A DNA stretch of 64,000 bases. Origin: Pseudomonas koreensis (GTDB lineage: Bacteria > Pseudomonadota > Gammaproteobacteria > Pseudomonadales > Pseudomonadaceae). Below the pieces are notes generated by a model, which did no database searches, was not told the DNA's origin, and saw only the letters and a list, made by a program, of their open reading frames with translations. The stretch is from positions 124,001 through 188,000 of the forward strand of contig NZ_JAOEJU010000001.1 in NCBI RefSeq assembly GCF_025447595.1, given 5' to 3'. Positions 37,325 through 46,494 of this stretch are shown here, one piece after another. Position 1 is the stretch's first letter. The number at the start of each line of letters is the position of its first letter. The position numbers were made by a program, and so were the translations under genes.

Positions 37325-40300
37325 CTGTTCCAACTCCGGCGTCGGTAGAGAAACCTCGTGAACCTCAGATAGCAATTGTTCCCCTCAACACCATTGACGC
37401 GAAGGATGTTGGCCGAGGGGCCGCGCAATTCGACGCTTGGCTGCAGTCAATCAGCGGCGGTGTCGTGACCCTAGAACGCATCAAAGGTGTTGCCGGCGCC
37501 TTGCCCGTGGTGGGCAACATCATGGCGTTGGTCGATGCACTCGGCGACATCGTGACGCTCGCCAGAAGCAAGCAGCGTGAACTGCTTGACTGGGTCAGTC
37601 TGGGCATCAATCTGATTGGTGTTTTACCTGCGCCACCGACCATGGCGGCGGCGAGAATGAGTTTGCGCCCGACCCTGTTTCTGGTTCGCCAGGAACTGCG
37701 AAACAGCGCCAAGGCTTTGCTGGGTGACTCGTTGATACAAGTGTTGGTCGGACATTTGAACGCGACCATTGTCGGCACCATCGATGACTTTGTGAAACAG
37801 GCCCAGCCCAAGGTTGCAGGGATTCTCGACGACGCCGGAAAGCTCGGACAAAACGCTGTCAACGAAATTGCCAAAGGCCTGGACGCGGTCGTCAATGGCA
37901 AGCTTGACGCCAAAGGCGATCTCAATGTGGCGAGTTCAAAGCTGAGCGCGGCGGGTGGCCAACTGCTTCATGATCCAAAGGCGGCAATCAGTAACATGTT
38001 TGGCGCCGCCTTCAGTGCCTACAAGGCTGTCGGTAAAGGTGTAGCCAATAGTGCCGCGAACAATCTGCTTCCTGATAAAGCCAAGGCACTGGTGCTCGGC
38101 AACACCAAAATCCTGCGTGAGATGGGTGCGGAATTGCCTCGTCAGTTAGGCAGGCTCGCGGATCCCGCGACGCAGCATTCGATAGGCTGGCTTTTGCAAA
38201 TGTTGTCCGGCGCGGTGGCGGGCTTTCGCAAGCGCAAGGCACATGGACAGTCGGCGGGCGTGAAGCCTAACGCGACTTCACAGGCCAGGCATCAGGCGGG
38301 TGACGGTCGCCTGGAGGCGACCGGGCAACAGGCGCCTGCTTCGGCGCATCCCAATCCCGAGAAGAATGTGGTCTGCCCGATCACGGGCCGCAGTATCAGT
38401 TTCGCCTTGGGATCCGAGTCGGTTACCCACAATGACTTTTCTCTTGCAGGTCCATTTTCGGTGACGTGGGGGAGAACCTACTGTTCACGTCTGGATGCCT
38501 ACGATACAGGCAGTCTGGGCGCTCGCTGGATAACCGAGTTCACCACCCGAATCGATGTGACAGAAGACGGTGTACTGTTCCACGCAGCAGATGGTCGCAG
38601 CCACCATTATCCTTTGCCAAAAATCGGTGAAGCTCATTTCGACCCGATTGAGAACCTGACCCTGTTACATGCGCAAGAGGGCAAGTTGATCCTTTGCCGC
38701 GGCTTCGAGCGCAAGGAAGTCTACATCCGCCGTGGCATGCGCTATGTCCTCAGCGGTATCGAGCTGCGCAGCGGCGCGGGAATGATGTTGCACTATGAGC
38801 ACCGTCACGGCGACGAACATGTATTGTCGGACTTGATTACCTATCAAGGGGATGTGACAAAGGTTCATCTGCAACTGGCTACGCTGGTGGATGACCGGGG
38901 CCGCGTGACAGGTTTTTGGGAAGTTCGCGACGGAGTTCCTTTACGGCAGTTATGTGCTTACCAGTACGATGACGCGGGTGATCTGGTTCAGGCGCAGGAC
39001 GAGAACGGTGCAGCATGGAGTTATCAGTATCAGCATCACTTGATCACCCGCTACACCGATCGAACCGGGCGCGGCATGAATCTGCAGTGGCAAGGTCACG
39101 ACGCGAAAGCGAAGGCCGTCCACGAGTGGGCGGATGACGGCAGTTACGACACGCGGCTGGAATGGGATGAAAACATCCGCCTGACATATGTGACGGACGC
39201 CCATGGCAATGAGACCTGGCATTACTACGACATTCTCGGCTACACCTATCGCATCCGTCATCCCGATGAGCGCTCTGAGTGGCTGTTTCGCGATGAAGCC
39301 AAAAACGTCATTCGTCATGTCCACACCGATGGCACAACGGACCGTTACCGTTACGATGAGCGTGGCAACGTGCTTGAGCACATCCGTGCCGACGACAGCG
39401 TGGTGCATTACGCCTACGACGATAAGAATCAGCTCGTCAAGATCAGCGATGCCGAGGGCGGGCAATGGCAGCGCAGCTACGACGACCAGGGGAATCTGGT
39501 GGAGTCAGTCGACCCGTTGGGTAACAAGACGGAATATGCCTACACCGCAGCAGGTCTGCCCAAAGCGGTTAAAGATGCCAACGGCGCCGAGAGGAAGCTG
39601 GAGTACAACGAGGCCGGACAACTGATCGAGTACGTCGACTGCTCTGGAAAAAAGAGTGCCTGGGCGTATGACGAACGCGGGCAGTTGATTGGCTTTACCA
39701 ATCCTGCCGGTGAGACCACTGAGTATGAATACGCAGCAGGCCAACTGGTACTCATCAGGTATCCGGACAACACCGAAGACCGCTTTGAGCGTGATGCTGA
39801 AGGTCGCGTCCTCCTTCATATCGATGCACTGGGTCAGTGTACAACCTGGCATTACAACGCCGTCGGCCTGATTGATGAGCGAACGGATGCAGCTGACCAA
39901 ACTGTTCGTTATCGTTGGGATCGTCTCGGGCGGTTGTCTGCCCTGGAGAACGAAAATGATCGCCGCGCGCAGTTTCATTATGATTCGATGGGGCGTGTGC
40001 TGGAGGAAAGCGGTTTCGATGGGCGAGTCACACGCTATCAGTACGCGCCTGAAACGGGTCGACTGACGAGCATTCTGAACGGCGAACGCAAGATTGCGTT
40101 GACGTTCGATGCAATGGGACGGCTCACCGAGCGTCGCGCTGAACTGGCCGAACAGTCGCAAAGCGAGTCGTTTGATTATGATGCAAACGGAAAGCTGATC
40201 ATGGCGTGCAACGCTGACAGCCGGCTGCAGTGGTTTCACGATCCGGCCGGCAACCTGTTGCGTGAACATCAGCATTATCTTGGGCTCAAGCAGCCGGCAG

Positions 40301-42024
40301 TTGCGGTCTGGTTGCACGAATACGATGCGCTGAACCAGCGGGTGGCCACCGTTCGCCCCGACGGTCACCGCATCAGCTGGCTGACGTATGGCAGCGGTCA
40401 TCTGTTGGGTGTGCGGCTGGATGATCATGAGCTGGTGAGTTACGAGCGAGACGATATGCACCGGGAGGTGGCTCGTCATCAGGGGAACCTGCTCTGGCAG
40501 AAGCAGACGTGGGACCCGATCGGGCGCTTGCAGGAACAGGCATTTGGCCGCAGCGATGACAAGGCCATCTTGCTGAAGCGCGAGTACACCTATGACGCGG
40601 TAGGTCAGTTGATCGATATCGCCGATACCCGTCGTGGGCATCTGTCTTACCAATACGATCCAGTGGGGCGCCTTATCAAAGCCACCAGCCGTCTGGGCGT
40701 GGAAACGTTTGCGTTCGATCCGGCCAGTAACTTGCTCGATGAGCACACACAAAAACCTCTGCGCCCCCTGGATCAGGATCAAACCCGCAGCAGGCTGCTG
40801 GACAATCTGTTGCGAGAATATTCGGGTAAGCACTATGACTACGACGACCGTGGAAATTTGATTCTGCGTTGGCAAAACGGGCATTACAGCCGCTTGCAGT
40901 GGGATCTTTTCGACCGTCTGGTACATTTTGACGATGCCCGTCTGGCCGTCGACTATGCCTACGATGCGTTGGGACGCCGACTTTACAAAGACTCCAGGGT
41001 TCACTACAAACAGCGTCCCGAAGCCGGTTCCCAGTGGAATCGTAATGAGCTTGCACGTAAACAGTCAGAGATGAACTGCGGTTTCACGCTGTACGGTTGG
41101 GATGGTGATCATCTGGCTTGGGAAAGCAGTCCCGCTCAACTTGACGGCACCGTCGGACACACAGTGCACTACGTCTATGAACCGGGCACTTTTATTCCGT
41201 TGGTGCAGGCAGTGCGGCATCAGCCCATCAGTTTGCTGGACTTGCCTGAATACAGTGGCGATTACAGTCTGGAAGAGGATCCGGTTTGGACCCATAAACA
41301 GCTGGCGCAGCCCTTTGACGCTCTCGCCTGGTATCAATGCGATCACCTTGGTACTCCGCAGGAACTGACCGATCAACACGCCAACATCGTTTGGAGCGCG
41401 CAATACAAGGCATGGGGCGAAGTCCGTGAACACCTTGGGCCATCGGCCATACAGCATCAGACAACCAATCCGATCCGGTTTCAGGGGCAATACCACGACC
41501 ATGAAACAGGGCTGCATTACAGCCGGTATCGATACTATGATCCCGCCATCGGGCGGTTCATCAGCAAAGACCCGGTCAGTTACGCCGGTGGTTTGAATCT
41601 GTATGCGTATGCGGTAAACCCGATTGGCTGGATCGATCCATTAGGGCTGACTTCAAAAGAACTGGCAGCGGCAATGAATGCCGATGGCATCCCTACACCT
41701 GCCAACTCGGCCGCACACCATATCGTCGGGGAGAACTCCGCGAGGGCCAAACCCGCTAGAGACATTCTGGACAAGCACGATATACCGGTCGACTCCGGCG
41801 TAAACGGCGTCTTTCTACCAAACAAGGACAACGTGGATAACATGCCGGGCATCAGACACTGTGGGCGCCATCCCAATGCCTACATCGATACAGTGAATAC
41901 TCGGATCATCGCGGCAGATACCCTGGGTGGCAAACAGGCTGTCCTTACAGAACTCGGAACCTTGCGAGGGACGTTGCAATCCGCTCAAAGAAATGCTGAA
42001 TGGGCCAACGTCCTGGGTAATTGA
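37321..42024 (+). CDS. Rhs-repeat T6SS effector with C-terminal AHH nuclease
   Basis: A 1567-aa polymorphic toxin. Residues about 1-330 form a novel-looking N-terminal region with hydrophobic helices (GALPVVGNIMALVDALGDIV, WVSLGINLIGVLPAPP) that probably binds VgrG or a chaperone; no PAAR is present. An Rhs entry motif (NVVCPITGRSISFA, DUF6531 type) near 345 leads into many YD repeats (YDxxGxL). The Rhs core ends at 'RYRYYDPAIGRFISKDP' and DPLGL at residues 1439-1443, the usual self-cleavage site. The 124-aa tip carries A-H-H at 1465-1467 followed by 'GVFLPNKDNVDNMPGIRHCGRH', an AHH-type HNH nuclease. The ATG overlaps the vgrG stop. Confidence 0.93.
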   Translation: MTVPTPASVEKPREPQIAIVPLNTIDAKDVGRGAAQFDAWLQSISGGVVTLERIKGVAGALPVVGNIMALVDALGDIVTLARSKQRELLDWVSLGINLIGVLPAPPTMAAARMSLRPTLFLVRQELRNSAKALLGDSLIQVLVGHLNATIVGTIDDFVKQAQPKVAGILDDAGKLGQNAVNEIAKGLDAVVNGKLDAKGDLNVASSKLSAAGGQLLHDPKAAISNMFGAAFSAYKAVGKGVANSAANNLLPDKAKALVLGNTKILREMGAELPRQLGRLADPATQHSIGWLLQMLSGAVAGFRKRKAHGQSAGVKPNATSQARHQAGDGRLEATGQQAPASAHPNPEKNVVCPITGRSISFALGSESVTHNDFSLAGPFSVTWGRTYCSRLDAYDTGSLGARWITEFTTRIDVTEDGVLFHAADGRSHHYPLPKIGEAHFDPIENLTLLHAQEGKLILCRGFERKEVYIRRGMRYVLSGIELRSGAGMMLHYEHRHGDEHVLSDLITYQGDVTKVHLQLATLVDDRGRVTGFWEVRDGVPLRQLCAYQYDDAGDLVQAQDENGAAWSYQYQHHLITRYTDRTGRGMNLQWQGHDAKAKAVHEWADDGSYDTRLEWDENIRLTYVTDAHGNETWHYYDILGYTYRIRHPDERSEWLFRDEAKNVIRHVHTDGTTDRYRYDERGNVLEHIRADDSVVHYAYDDKNQLVKISDAEGGQWQRSYDDQGNLVESVDPLGNKTEYAYTAAGLPKAVKDANGAERKLEYNEAGQLIEYVDCSGKKSAWAYDERGQLIGFTNPAGETTEYEYAAGQLVLIRYPDNTEDRFERDAEGRVLLHIDALGQCTTWHYNAVGLIDERTDAADQTVRYRWDRLGRLSALENENDRRAQFHYDSMGRVLEESGFDGRVTRYQYAPETGRLTSILNGERKIALTFDAMGRLTERRAELAEQSQSESFDYDANGKLIMACNADSRLQWFHDPAGNLLREHQHYLGLKQPAVAVWLHEYDALNQRVATVRPDGHRISWLTYGSGHLLGVRLDDHELVSYERDDMHREVARHQGNLLWQKQTWDPIGRLQEQAFGRSDDKAILLKREYTYDAVGQLIDIADTRRGHLSYQYDPVGRLIKATSRLGVETFAFDPASNLLDEHTQKPLRPLDQDQTRSRLLDNLLREYSGKHYDYDDRGNLILRWQNGHYSRLQWDLFDRLVHFDDARLAVDYAYDALGRRLYKDSRVHYKQRPEAGSQWNRNELARKQSEMNCGFTLYGWDGDHLAWESSPAQLDGTVGHTVHYVYEPGTFIPLVQAVRHQPISLLDLPEYSGDYSLEEDPVWTHKQLAQPFDALAWYQCDHLGTPQELTDQHANIVWSAQYKAWGEVREHLGPSAIQHQTTNPIRFQGQYHDHETGLHYSRYRYYDPAIGRFISKDPVSYAGGLNLYAYAVNPIGWIDPLGLTSKELAAAMNADGIPTPANSAAHHIVGENSARAKPARDILDKHDIPVDSGVNGVFLPNKDNVDNMPGIRHCGRHPNAYIDTVNTRIIAADTLGGKQAVLTELGTLRGTLQSAQRNAEWANVLGN

Positions 42025-42026
42025 CT

Positions 42027-42587
42027 ATGAAAATCTTCACCTTGAAATCGAACACCCGAGACTATTCTTCATTTATTGAAGATTACCCGGCCGACCAGCA
42101 AAGCATTATCAGCCGTGCCATGGCGCAGCAGTGGAAACCGTTCGATGAGAGTATCGAGCCTGTCAGACTGATCTTGACTGCCAGCGACAGCGGCAAGAAG
42201 AACTTCCAGTTTGATGTCAGTTGCGCATTGTTCCCGTTTGTCATCTTCAGCGAGGATGCCGTCGAGGCTCTCTCCGAACACTTTCTGGCTGAGCATGGGC
42301 AGTTTTTGCCCGTCATTACCGAGAGCAAGCGCAAATCGTTTTCCGGCTACTTCCCGATCGATCCGGTAAAAAAATGCCTGGACATGGAGCGATCAAAGTA
42401 CCGGGAATATCCCAACGGGCTATTAGTCGAAAAAGCGGTTCTCGTCGCTCAACACCTGCCCGAGCGAAACATGTTCGTGATTGAGGAAGACATCAAGCGC
42501 ATCTTTGTGACGGAACGGTTCAAGGAACAGGTAGAGCAATCTGGACTGAAGGGGTTCGATTTTTCGAATGAGATAGAAGTGGTGTGA
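42027..42587 (+). CDS. Probable immunity protein for the Rhs AHH toxin (DUF1629/Imm11-like)
   Basis: A 186-aa cytoplasmic-looking protein starting 2 bp after the rhs stop, the classical place for a cognate immunity gene. Its end pattern ('FVTERFKEQVEQSGLKGFDFSNEIEVV') resembles DUF1629/Imm11 family proteins, which close with an 'L.G..F..' element. That resemblance is by eye and not strong. A TTG at 42021 is an alternative start. Base composition is lower in GC than vgrG, as usual for toxin/immunity cassettes. Confidence 0.72.
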   Translation: MKIFTLKSNTRDYSSFIEDYPADQQSIISRAMAQQWKPFDESIEPVRLILTASDSGKKNFQFDVSCALFPFVIFSEDAVEALSEHFLAEHGQFLPVITESKRKSFSGYFPIDPVKKCLDMERSKYREYPNGLLVEKAVLVAQHLPERNMFVIEEDIKRIFVTERFKEQVEQSGLKGFDFSNEIEVV

Positions 42588-42640
42588 TTCTGTGATCGTC
42601 AGTCGGCGAGTCGCCAATCCACAACTCAGAGGAGTACCGC

Positions 42641-42904
42641 ATGAAAGATGCAATCCGCCTCGGCGACTCCACCACCCACGGTGGCAAAGTCCTCGAAGCC
42701 TTCTCCCGCACCGACCTCAATGGCAAGCCTATAGCCGGAGTCGGTCACAAGGTCAGTTGCCCATTGTGCAAGGGGATTTTCCCGATTGCCGAGGGCAGCA
42801 ACACCTATACCGTCGATGGGGTGCCCATCGCGCTCGACGGTATGAAAACTGCCTGTGGTGCCGCGCTGATTTCCAGCGGCCCGAAAGGGGCGGTTGTCAG
42901 TTGA
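42641..42904 (+). CDS. PAAR-domain protein (T6SS spike tip)
   Basis: An 87-aa PAAR protein that caps the VgrG spike. The start 'MKDAIRLGDSTTHGGKV' and the central 'KVSCPLCKGIFPI' and 'VDGVPIALDGMKTACGAALI' are typical of the PAAR motif, with His and Cys placed to bind the tip metal. GAGGAG lies upstream. Being separate from the Rhs protein, it implies that the Rhs protein docks on VgrG's tail or N-terminal helices rather than through its own PAAR. Confidence 0.93.
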   Translation: MKDAIRLGDSTTHGGKVLEAFSRTDLNGKPIAGVGHKVSCPLCKGIFPIAEGSNTYTVDGVPIALDGMKTACGAALISSGPKGAVVS

Positions 42905-43466
42905 ATCACTGAATTTCGATAAGGAATCTTGTCTGGCTCGGGTTGATATCAATATGAAAGACGCAAAACTGGGCTATCGAATAGTTAATAAAACCAGTCC
43001 TGTTCATATTCACGTATTTGCAGGTAATAGCTCTGATGGCCCGGTATACGAGGAACTCCCGGCTCGTCATTTAGGCACGACAGCCTATGAACTGCTGTCC
43101 TCGCCCGGGCTGGCGCTGAATATGGCCCGTGGAGACGTCATCTCAATCGAAAACAAAAACACCCATGCGGTAGTGCTTGAACGAGGTGGCAACTTTTGCA
43201 TTCACATCTACGCCGACTCCATTCCTGCTGCGAATATCGCCGAGCTGGAAGGCGATGTCCGGTGTGAACTGGGTGGAACGCTGGACGGTGTGTTTGAGGG
43301 CAATCTTTCGTTGGCTGTTCCAGCGAGCAACGGGATGAACAAGATCAACGAGGTTTTTGACCGATTTCGCGATAGAACCGGGATTCAATGGTATTACGCC
43401 AACATCTATCAGAACCTGGATGACGATGATGACGAGACGCTGTTGAACTGGTGGCTCGAAGGCTGA
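42894..43466 (+). CDS. DUF4265-like protein, probable immunity or accessory factor
   Basis: A protein of up to 190 aa. The stretch 'VYEELPARHLGTTAYELLSSPGLALNMARGDVISIE' and the later 'GGNFCIHIYAD' follow the DUF4265 pattern, a family often found in polymorphic-toxin immunity arrays. The start is doubtful: TTG 42894 with AAAGGGG upstream overlaps the PAAR gene by 11 bp, and ATG 42954 would give 170 aa. The C-terminus is acidic and Trp-ended (DDDDDETLLNWWLEG). Confidence 0.6.
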   Translation: MSVESLNFDKESCLARVDINMKDAKLGYRIVNKTSPVHIHVFAGNSSDGPVYEELPARHLGTTAYELLSSPGLALNMARGDVISIENKNTHAVVLERGGNFCIHIYADSIPAANIAELEGDVRCELGGTLDGVFEGNLSLAVPASNGMNKINEVFDRFRDRTGIQWYYANIYQNLDDDDDETLLNWWLEG

Positions 43467-43518
43467 TGACCCTGAGTCCACAATCGAGTCGAATCGGATC
43501 AATAAACAAGGAGTAGCT

Positions 43519-43860
43519 GTGAGCAAACATGAGCGGGTTTGTCCCAGTGCTGCGCAGAACGCGATCTGTGAGAAATACGGGATGTCTGTGCTTCCTCCCG
43601 AGGAAATGGTCGCTATCGCCATTGAGTCGCTAGGAAACACACCCATTTATGGCACACGCGTTCGTTTGCCGGATGGGGGGAATGTCAGCTGGTTCATCCA
43701 CGGCGGCACGCATTCAGCGGCAATTGATTTTTTCCAGCCGGTTTGTATTGAACACTTACCCGAAATGCTTCCGCTGGTGATGAATTATCTGTGTTTGCCC
43801 ACGGGGGCAAAATTCATCATCGATACCCAAGGGTACGAAGACGTCTGGATGGAGGAGTGA
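43519..43860 (+). CDS. Immunity protein of the Imm33/DUF2185 type
   Basis: A 113-aa protein with GTG start and AGGAG upstream. The pattern 'RVRLPDGGNVSWFIHGG', then 'FFQPVCIEHLPEMLPLVMNYLCLPTGAKFIID' and the closing 'GYEDVWMEE' match Imm33 (DUF2185), in which a Trp-containing 'GW.I..G', an 'LPxGxRFLID' and a final 'YEDVW' recur. As an orphan in the Rhs locus it may protect against a toxin from other strains. Confidence 0.72.
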   Translation: MSKHERVCPSAAQNAICEKYGMSVLPPEEMVAIAIESLGNTPIYGTRVRLPDGGNVSWFIHGGTHSAAIDFFQPVCIEHLPEMLPLVMNYLCLPTGAKFIIDTQGYEDVWMEE

Positions 43861-43881
43861 CCTGGTCAAAGGAGTGACAAG

Positions 43882-43899
43882 ATGAAAGATGCAATCCGC
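43882..43899 (+). repeat. Repeated PAAR gene start
   Basis: ATGAAAGATGCAATCCGC is identical to the first 18 bases of the PAAR gene (42641-42658) and also has AAGGAG upstream. The copy continues for only a few dozen bases in frame before the next gene. It looks like a scar of a former PAAR or toxin cassette rather than a working gene start. Confidence 0.7.
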
Positions 43900-43953
43900 T
43901 TTGACGACAACCAAAACCGAGTTCAAAACCCTCCAACATTTAAAGGAATAAAT

Positions 43954-44349
43954 ATGAAGACCGCTTCTTTGATTCTCGCCATGGCCGCAGCTTTTGGCAC
44001 TTGCAGTCTCGCCCACGCCGAAGGGCAGGACGCCGCCACCCTGAAAGGGATATACGACAACGGCCGCAATATGTCCGGCCTGATCAAAAGCTGTGTCGAC
44101 AAGGGATTCCTGAAAGCGGACAGCACCGAGAACGCCAACAAGATGGTCGCATTCGTGGGCAACATGCCTGGCGATTTCGACAAGCGTGACGGCGACAAGA
44201 GCGAACAGTCTGGCCGTAAAGGCGAAGTGTTCACGGATGGGGAATACAAGAGCCTGGAAAGCAACCTGCCGCCGAACCTCACACTCAAACAATGGTGCGA
44301 ACAGGCGGATCAGGGCATGCGCGAAGGGTTGAAGCGAGTCGGTCTGTAG
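43954..44349 (+). CDS. Exported 131-aa protein of unknown function, possible periplasmic immunity protein
   Basis: It has a signal peptide (MKTASLILAMAAAFGTCSLAHA) cleaved before EGQDAATLKG. The mature part, about 109 aa, is helical and charged with two Cys (LIKSCVDKG and KQWCEQADQG) that could form a disulphide. A good AAAGGA site precedes ATG 43954; an in-frame ATG at 43882 would hide the signal peptide behind PAAR-like residues and is rejected. Its place at the end of the T6SS array and its export suggest protection against a periplasm-acting effector. I do not recognise the family. Confidence 0.68.
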   Translation: MKTASLILAMAAAFGTCSLAHAEGQDAATLKGIYDNGRNMSGLIKSCVDKGFLKADSTENANKMVAFVGNMPGDFDKRDGDKSEQSGRKGEVFTDGEYKSLESNLPPNLTLKQWCEQADQGMREGLKRVGL

Positions 44350-44588
44350 TAGTCAGCTGCTTCAGGATCGACGCGATTGCCGCGATCGGTCCTGAGGTCA
44401 GTGGAGCCCCTTCGAAAGACAGAACTAAGCTAATGCAAAAAAGATATTTGTTCGGTGTTTTTAATATCGTTTAGTTTTGTTTCATAGACGAATCAAAAGC
44501 ATCAAACCGATAGACCTCCCGATTGCCATGACGGCACACGCTGAATCGATCACGGACTCTTCAGGTTTGATTCACACGGGAGTGAATC

Positions 44589-45641
44589 ATGCCGCACACC
44601 TCAGATATCACCGCATTACCCATCCTCGACCTGTCCCTGCTCGACGGTACGCCGTCGCAACGCCAGGCCTTTCTCGATGACTTGCGTCACGCCGCCCGCG
44701 ATGTGGGCTTTTTCTACCTGACCGGCCATGGCATCGACACCAGCCTGCTCAAACAAGTGCAGGACTACGCGCGCCAGTTCTTCGCCTTGCCTGACAGCGA
44801 GAAAAACGCCGTCGGCATGATCAATTCGCCGCATTTTCGTGGCTACAACCGCGCCGCCTCGGAGATCACCCGTGGCCAACCCGATCAACGTGAACAGTTC
44901 GATCTGGGCGCCGAGCGCGACGTCTTGCCGTTGAACGCCGACAGTCCGTTGTGGGCGCGGCTGCAAGGGCCGAATCAATGGCCCGAAGCGTTGCCGCAAC
45001 TCAAGCCGCTGCTGCTCGACTGGCAGCAGGCGATGACCCAAATGTCGCTGCGCCTGTTGCGCGCATTCGCCCAGTCATTGTCGCTACCGGAAGACGCTTT
45101 TGACCGGTTGTACGGCGATAAACCCAACGAACACATCAAGCTGATGCGCTATCCGGGGCAAGCCTCGACAGCGAGCAATCAGGGCGTCGGCGCGCACAAG
45201 GATTCGGGTTTTCTCAGCTTCCTGCTGCAAGACCGGCAGGCCGGTTTGCAAGTGGAGATCGAAGACGGGCGCTGGATCGATGCGCTGCCTCGGGACAATA
45301 CGCTGGTAGTGAATATCGGCGAGCTGCTGGAGCTGGCCACCAACGGTTATCTGCGTGCCACGGTGCATCGAGTGGTGTCGCCACCGGTGGGCAGCGAGCG
45401 CTTGTCCATCGCGTTTTTCCTCGGCGCGCAACTGGATGCGGTGGTGCCGCTGTACCCCTTGCCGACGGCGCTGTTGCGTGAGGCGCGGGGCCCGGCGAGT
45501 GATCCGCTCAATCCGCTGTTTCGCGATGTTGGCTGGAATTATCTCAAGGGCCGACTGCGCTCCCATCCCGATGTCGCGCAGCGCTTTTATGCCGATGCGT
45601 CGAGCACCCCGACACCGCTTCGCAAGACCGCCAACGCCTGA
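44589..45641 (+). CDS. Isopenicillin N synthase-like 2-oxoglutarate/Fe(II) oxygenase
   Basis: A 350-aa non-haem iron oxygenase. The DIOX_N start ('LPILDLSLLDGT...VGFFYLTGHGI'), the iron ligands in 'GVGAHKDSGFLSFLLQD' (H-x-D) and 'TVHRVVSPPVGSERLSIAFF' (His and R-x-S) are all visible. It leads a run of transport genes on the same strand. In Pseudomonas such enzymes next to MetQNI-like transporters often help release sulphur or modify an imported compound, but the substrate here is unknown. Confidence 0.88.
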   Translation: MPHTSDITALPILDLSLLDGTPSQRQAFLDDLRHAARDVGFFYLTGHGIDTSLLKQVQDYARQFFALPDSEKNAVGMINSPHFRGYNRAASEITRGQPDQREQFDLGAERDVLPLNADSPLWARLQGPNQWPEALPQLKPLLLDWQQAMTQMSLRLLRAFAQSLSLPEDAFDRLYGDKPNEHIKLMRYPGQASTASNQGVGAHKDSGFLSFLLQDRQAGLQVEIEDGRWIDALPRDNTLVVNIGELLELATNGYLRATVHRVVSPPVGSERLSIAFFLGAQLDAVVPLYPLPTALLREARGPASDPLNPLFRDVGWNYLKGRLRSHPDVAQRFYADASSTPTPLRKTANA

Positions 45642-45669
45642 TCCATCACTCGCAAAAGGTCGCTTTCCC

Positions 45670-46494
45670 ATGTTGAAAAAAACAGTGTTGAAAAAAGCAG
45701 GCCTGACCCTGGCCGTTCTCGGCGCGCTGGTGACTTCGTTCAGTGCTCAGGCGCTGGAGCCATTGCGCGTTGCCGCCGACCCGGTGCCCCACGCGCAGAT
45801 TCTGGCGTACATCCAGAAACTCGATCCACAGCTCAACCTCAAGGTGATCGAAATCCCGCAGGGCGTGAACTCCAACGAACTGCTGGTGCACGGCGATGTG
45901 GACGCCAACTACTTCCAGCATCTGCCGTACCTGCAATCCCAGGAAAAGGCCCTCGGCGAAAAACTCGCGGTGGCCGCCATGGTGCACATCGAACCGCTGG
46001 GGATCTATTCCCATCGCCACAAAACCTTCGCCCAGGTGCCGGACAAAGGCACGGTCGCCGTGCCGAACAACGTCACCAACCTGAGCCGCGCGCTGTACCT
46101 GTTGCAGGACAACGGCCTGATCAAACTCAAGCCCGGCTTCAATGATCCGGCGGCCGATCAGGCGACACCGAAGGACATCGCCGAAAACCCGAAACACCTG
46201 AAGATCCTGGAAATCGAATCGCCGCAACTGCCCCGCGCGCTGGACGACGTGGACCTGGCGGTGATCAACGGCAACTACGCGCTGGAAGCCGGGTTGGTGC
46301 CGGCCAAGGATGCGCTGGGGCTGGAGAAGGCCGAACACAACCCGTACGCCAACATTCTGGTGACCACGCCGAAACTGGAAAACGATCCGCGCATCCAGCA
46401 ACTGGCCAAGGACCTGACCTCGCCGCAAGTCGCCAAATACATCGCCGAGAACTTCAAAGGCTCGGTGATCCCGGTGGCGGATGCCAAGCCATGA
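45670..46494 (+). CDS. MetQ/NlpA-family substrate-binding protein
   Basis: A 274-aa periplasmic protein with signal peptide ending SFSAQA. The mature '[17 protein letters not shown]', '[24 protein letters not shown]' and '[18 protein letters not shown]' are MetQ family features. Unlike most MetQ proteins it has no lipobox Cys and should be soluble. Its stop overlaps the ATPase start. The ligand may be methionine or another sulphur compound. Confidence 0.9.
   Translation: MLKKTVLKKAGLTLAVLGALVTSFSAQALEPLRVAADPVPHAQILAYIQKLDPQLNLKVIEIPQGVNSNELLVHGDVDANYFQHLPYLQSQEKALGEKLAVAAMVHIEPLGIYSHRHKTFAQVPDKGTVAVPNNVTNLSRALYLLQDNGLIKLKPGFNDPAADQATPKDIAENPKHLKILEIESPQLPRALDDVDLAVINGNYALEAGLVPAKDALGLEKAEHNPYANILVTTPKLENDPRIQQLAKDLTSPQVAKYIAENFKGSVIPVADAKP

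Noticed and set aside
43882..43953. PAAR-like start as the true start of the exported 131-aa protein
   Set aside because: It would put 24 PAAR-like residues before a complete signal peptide, and the ATG at 43954 has its own AAAGGA site.
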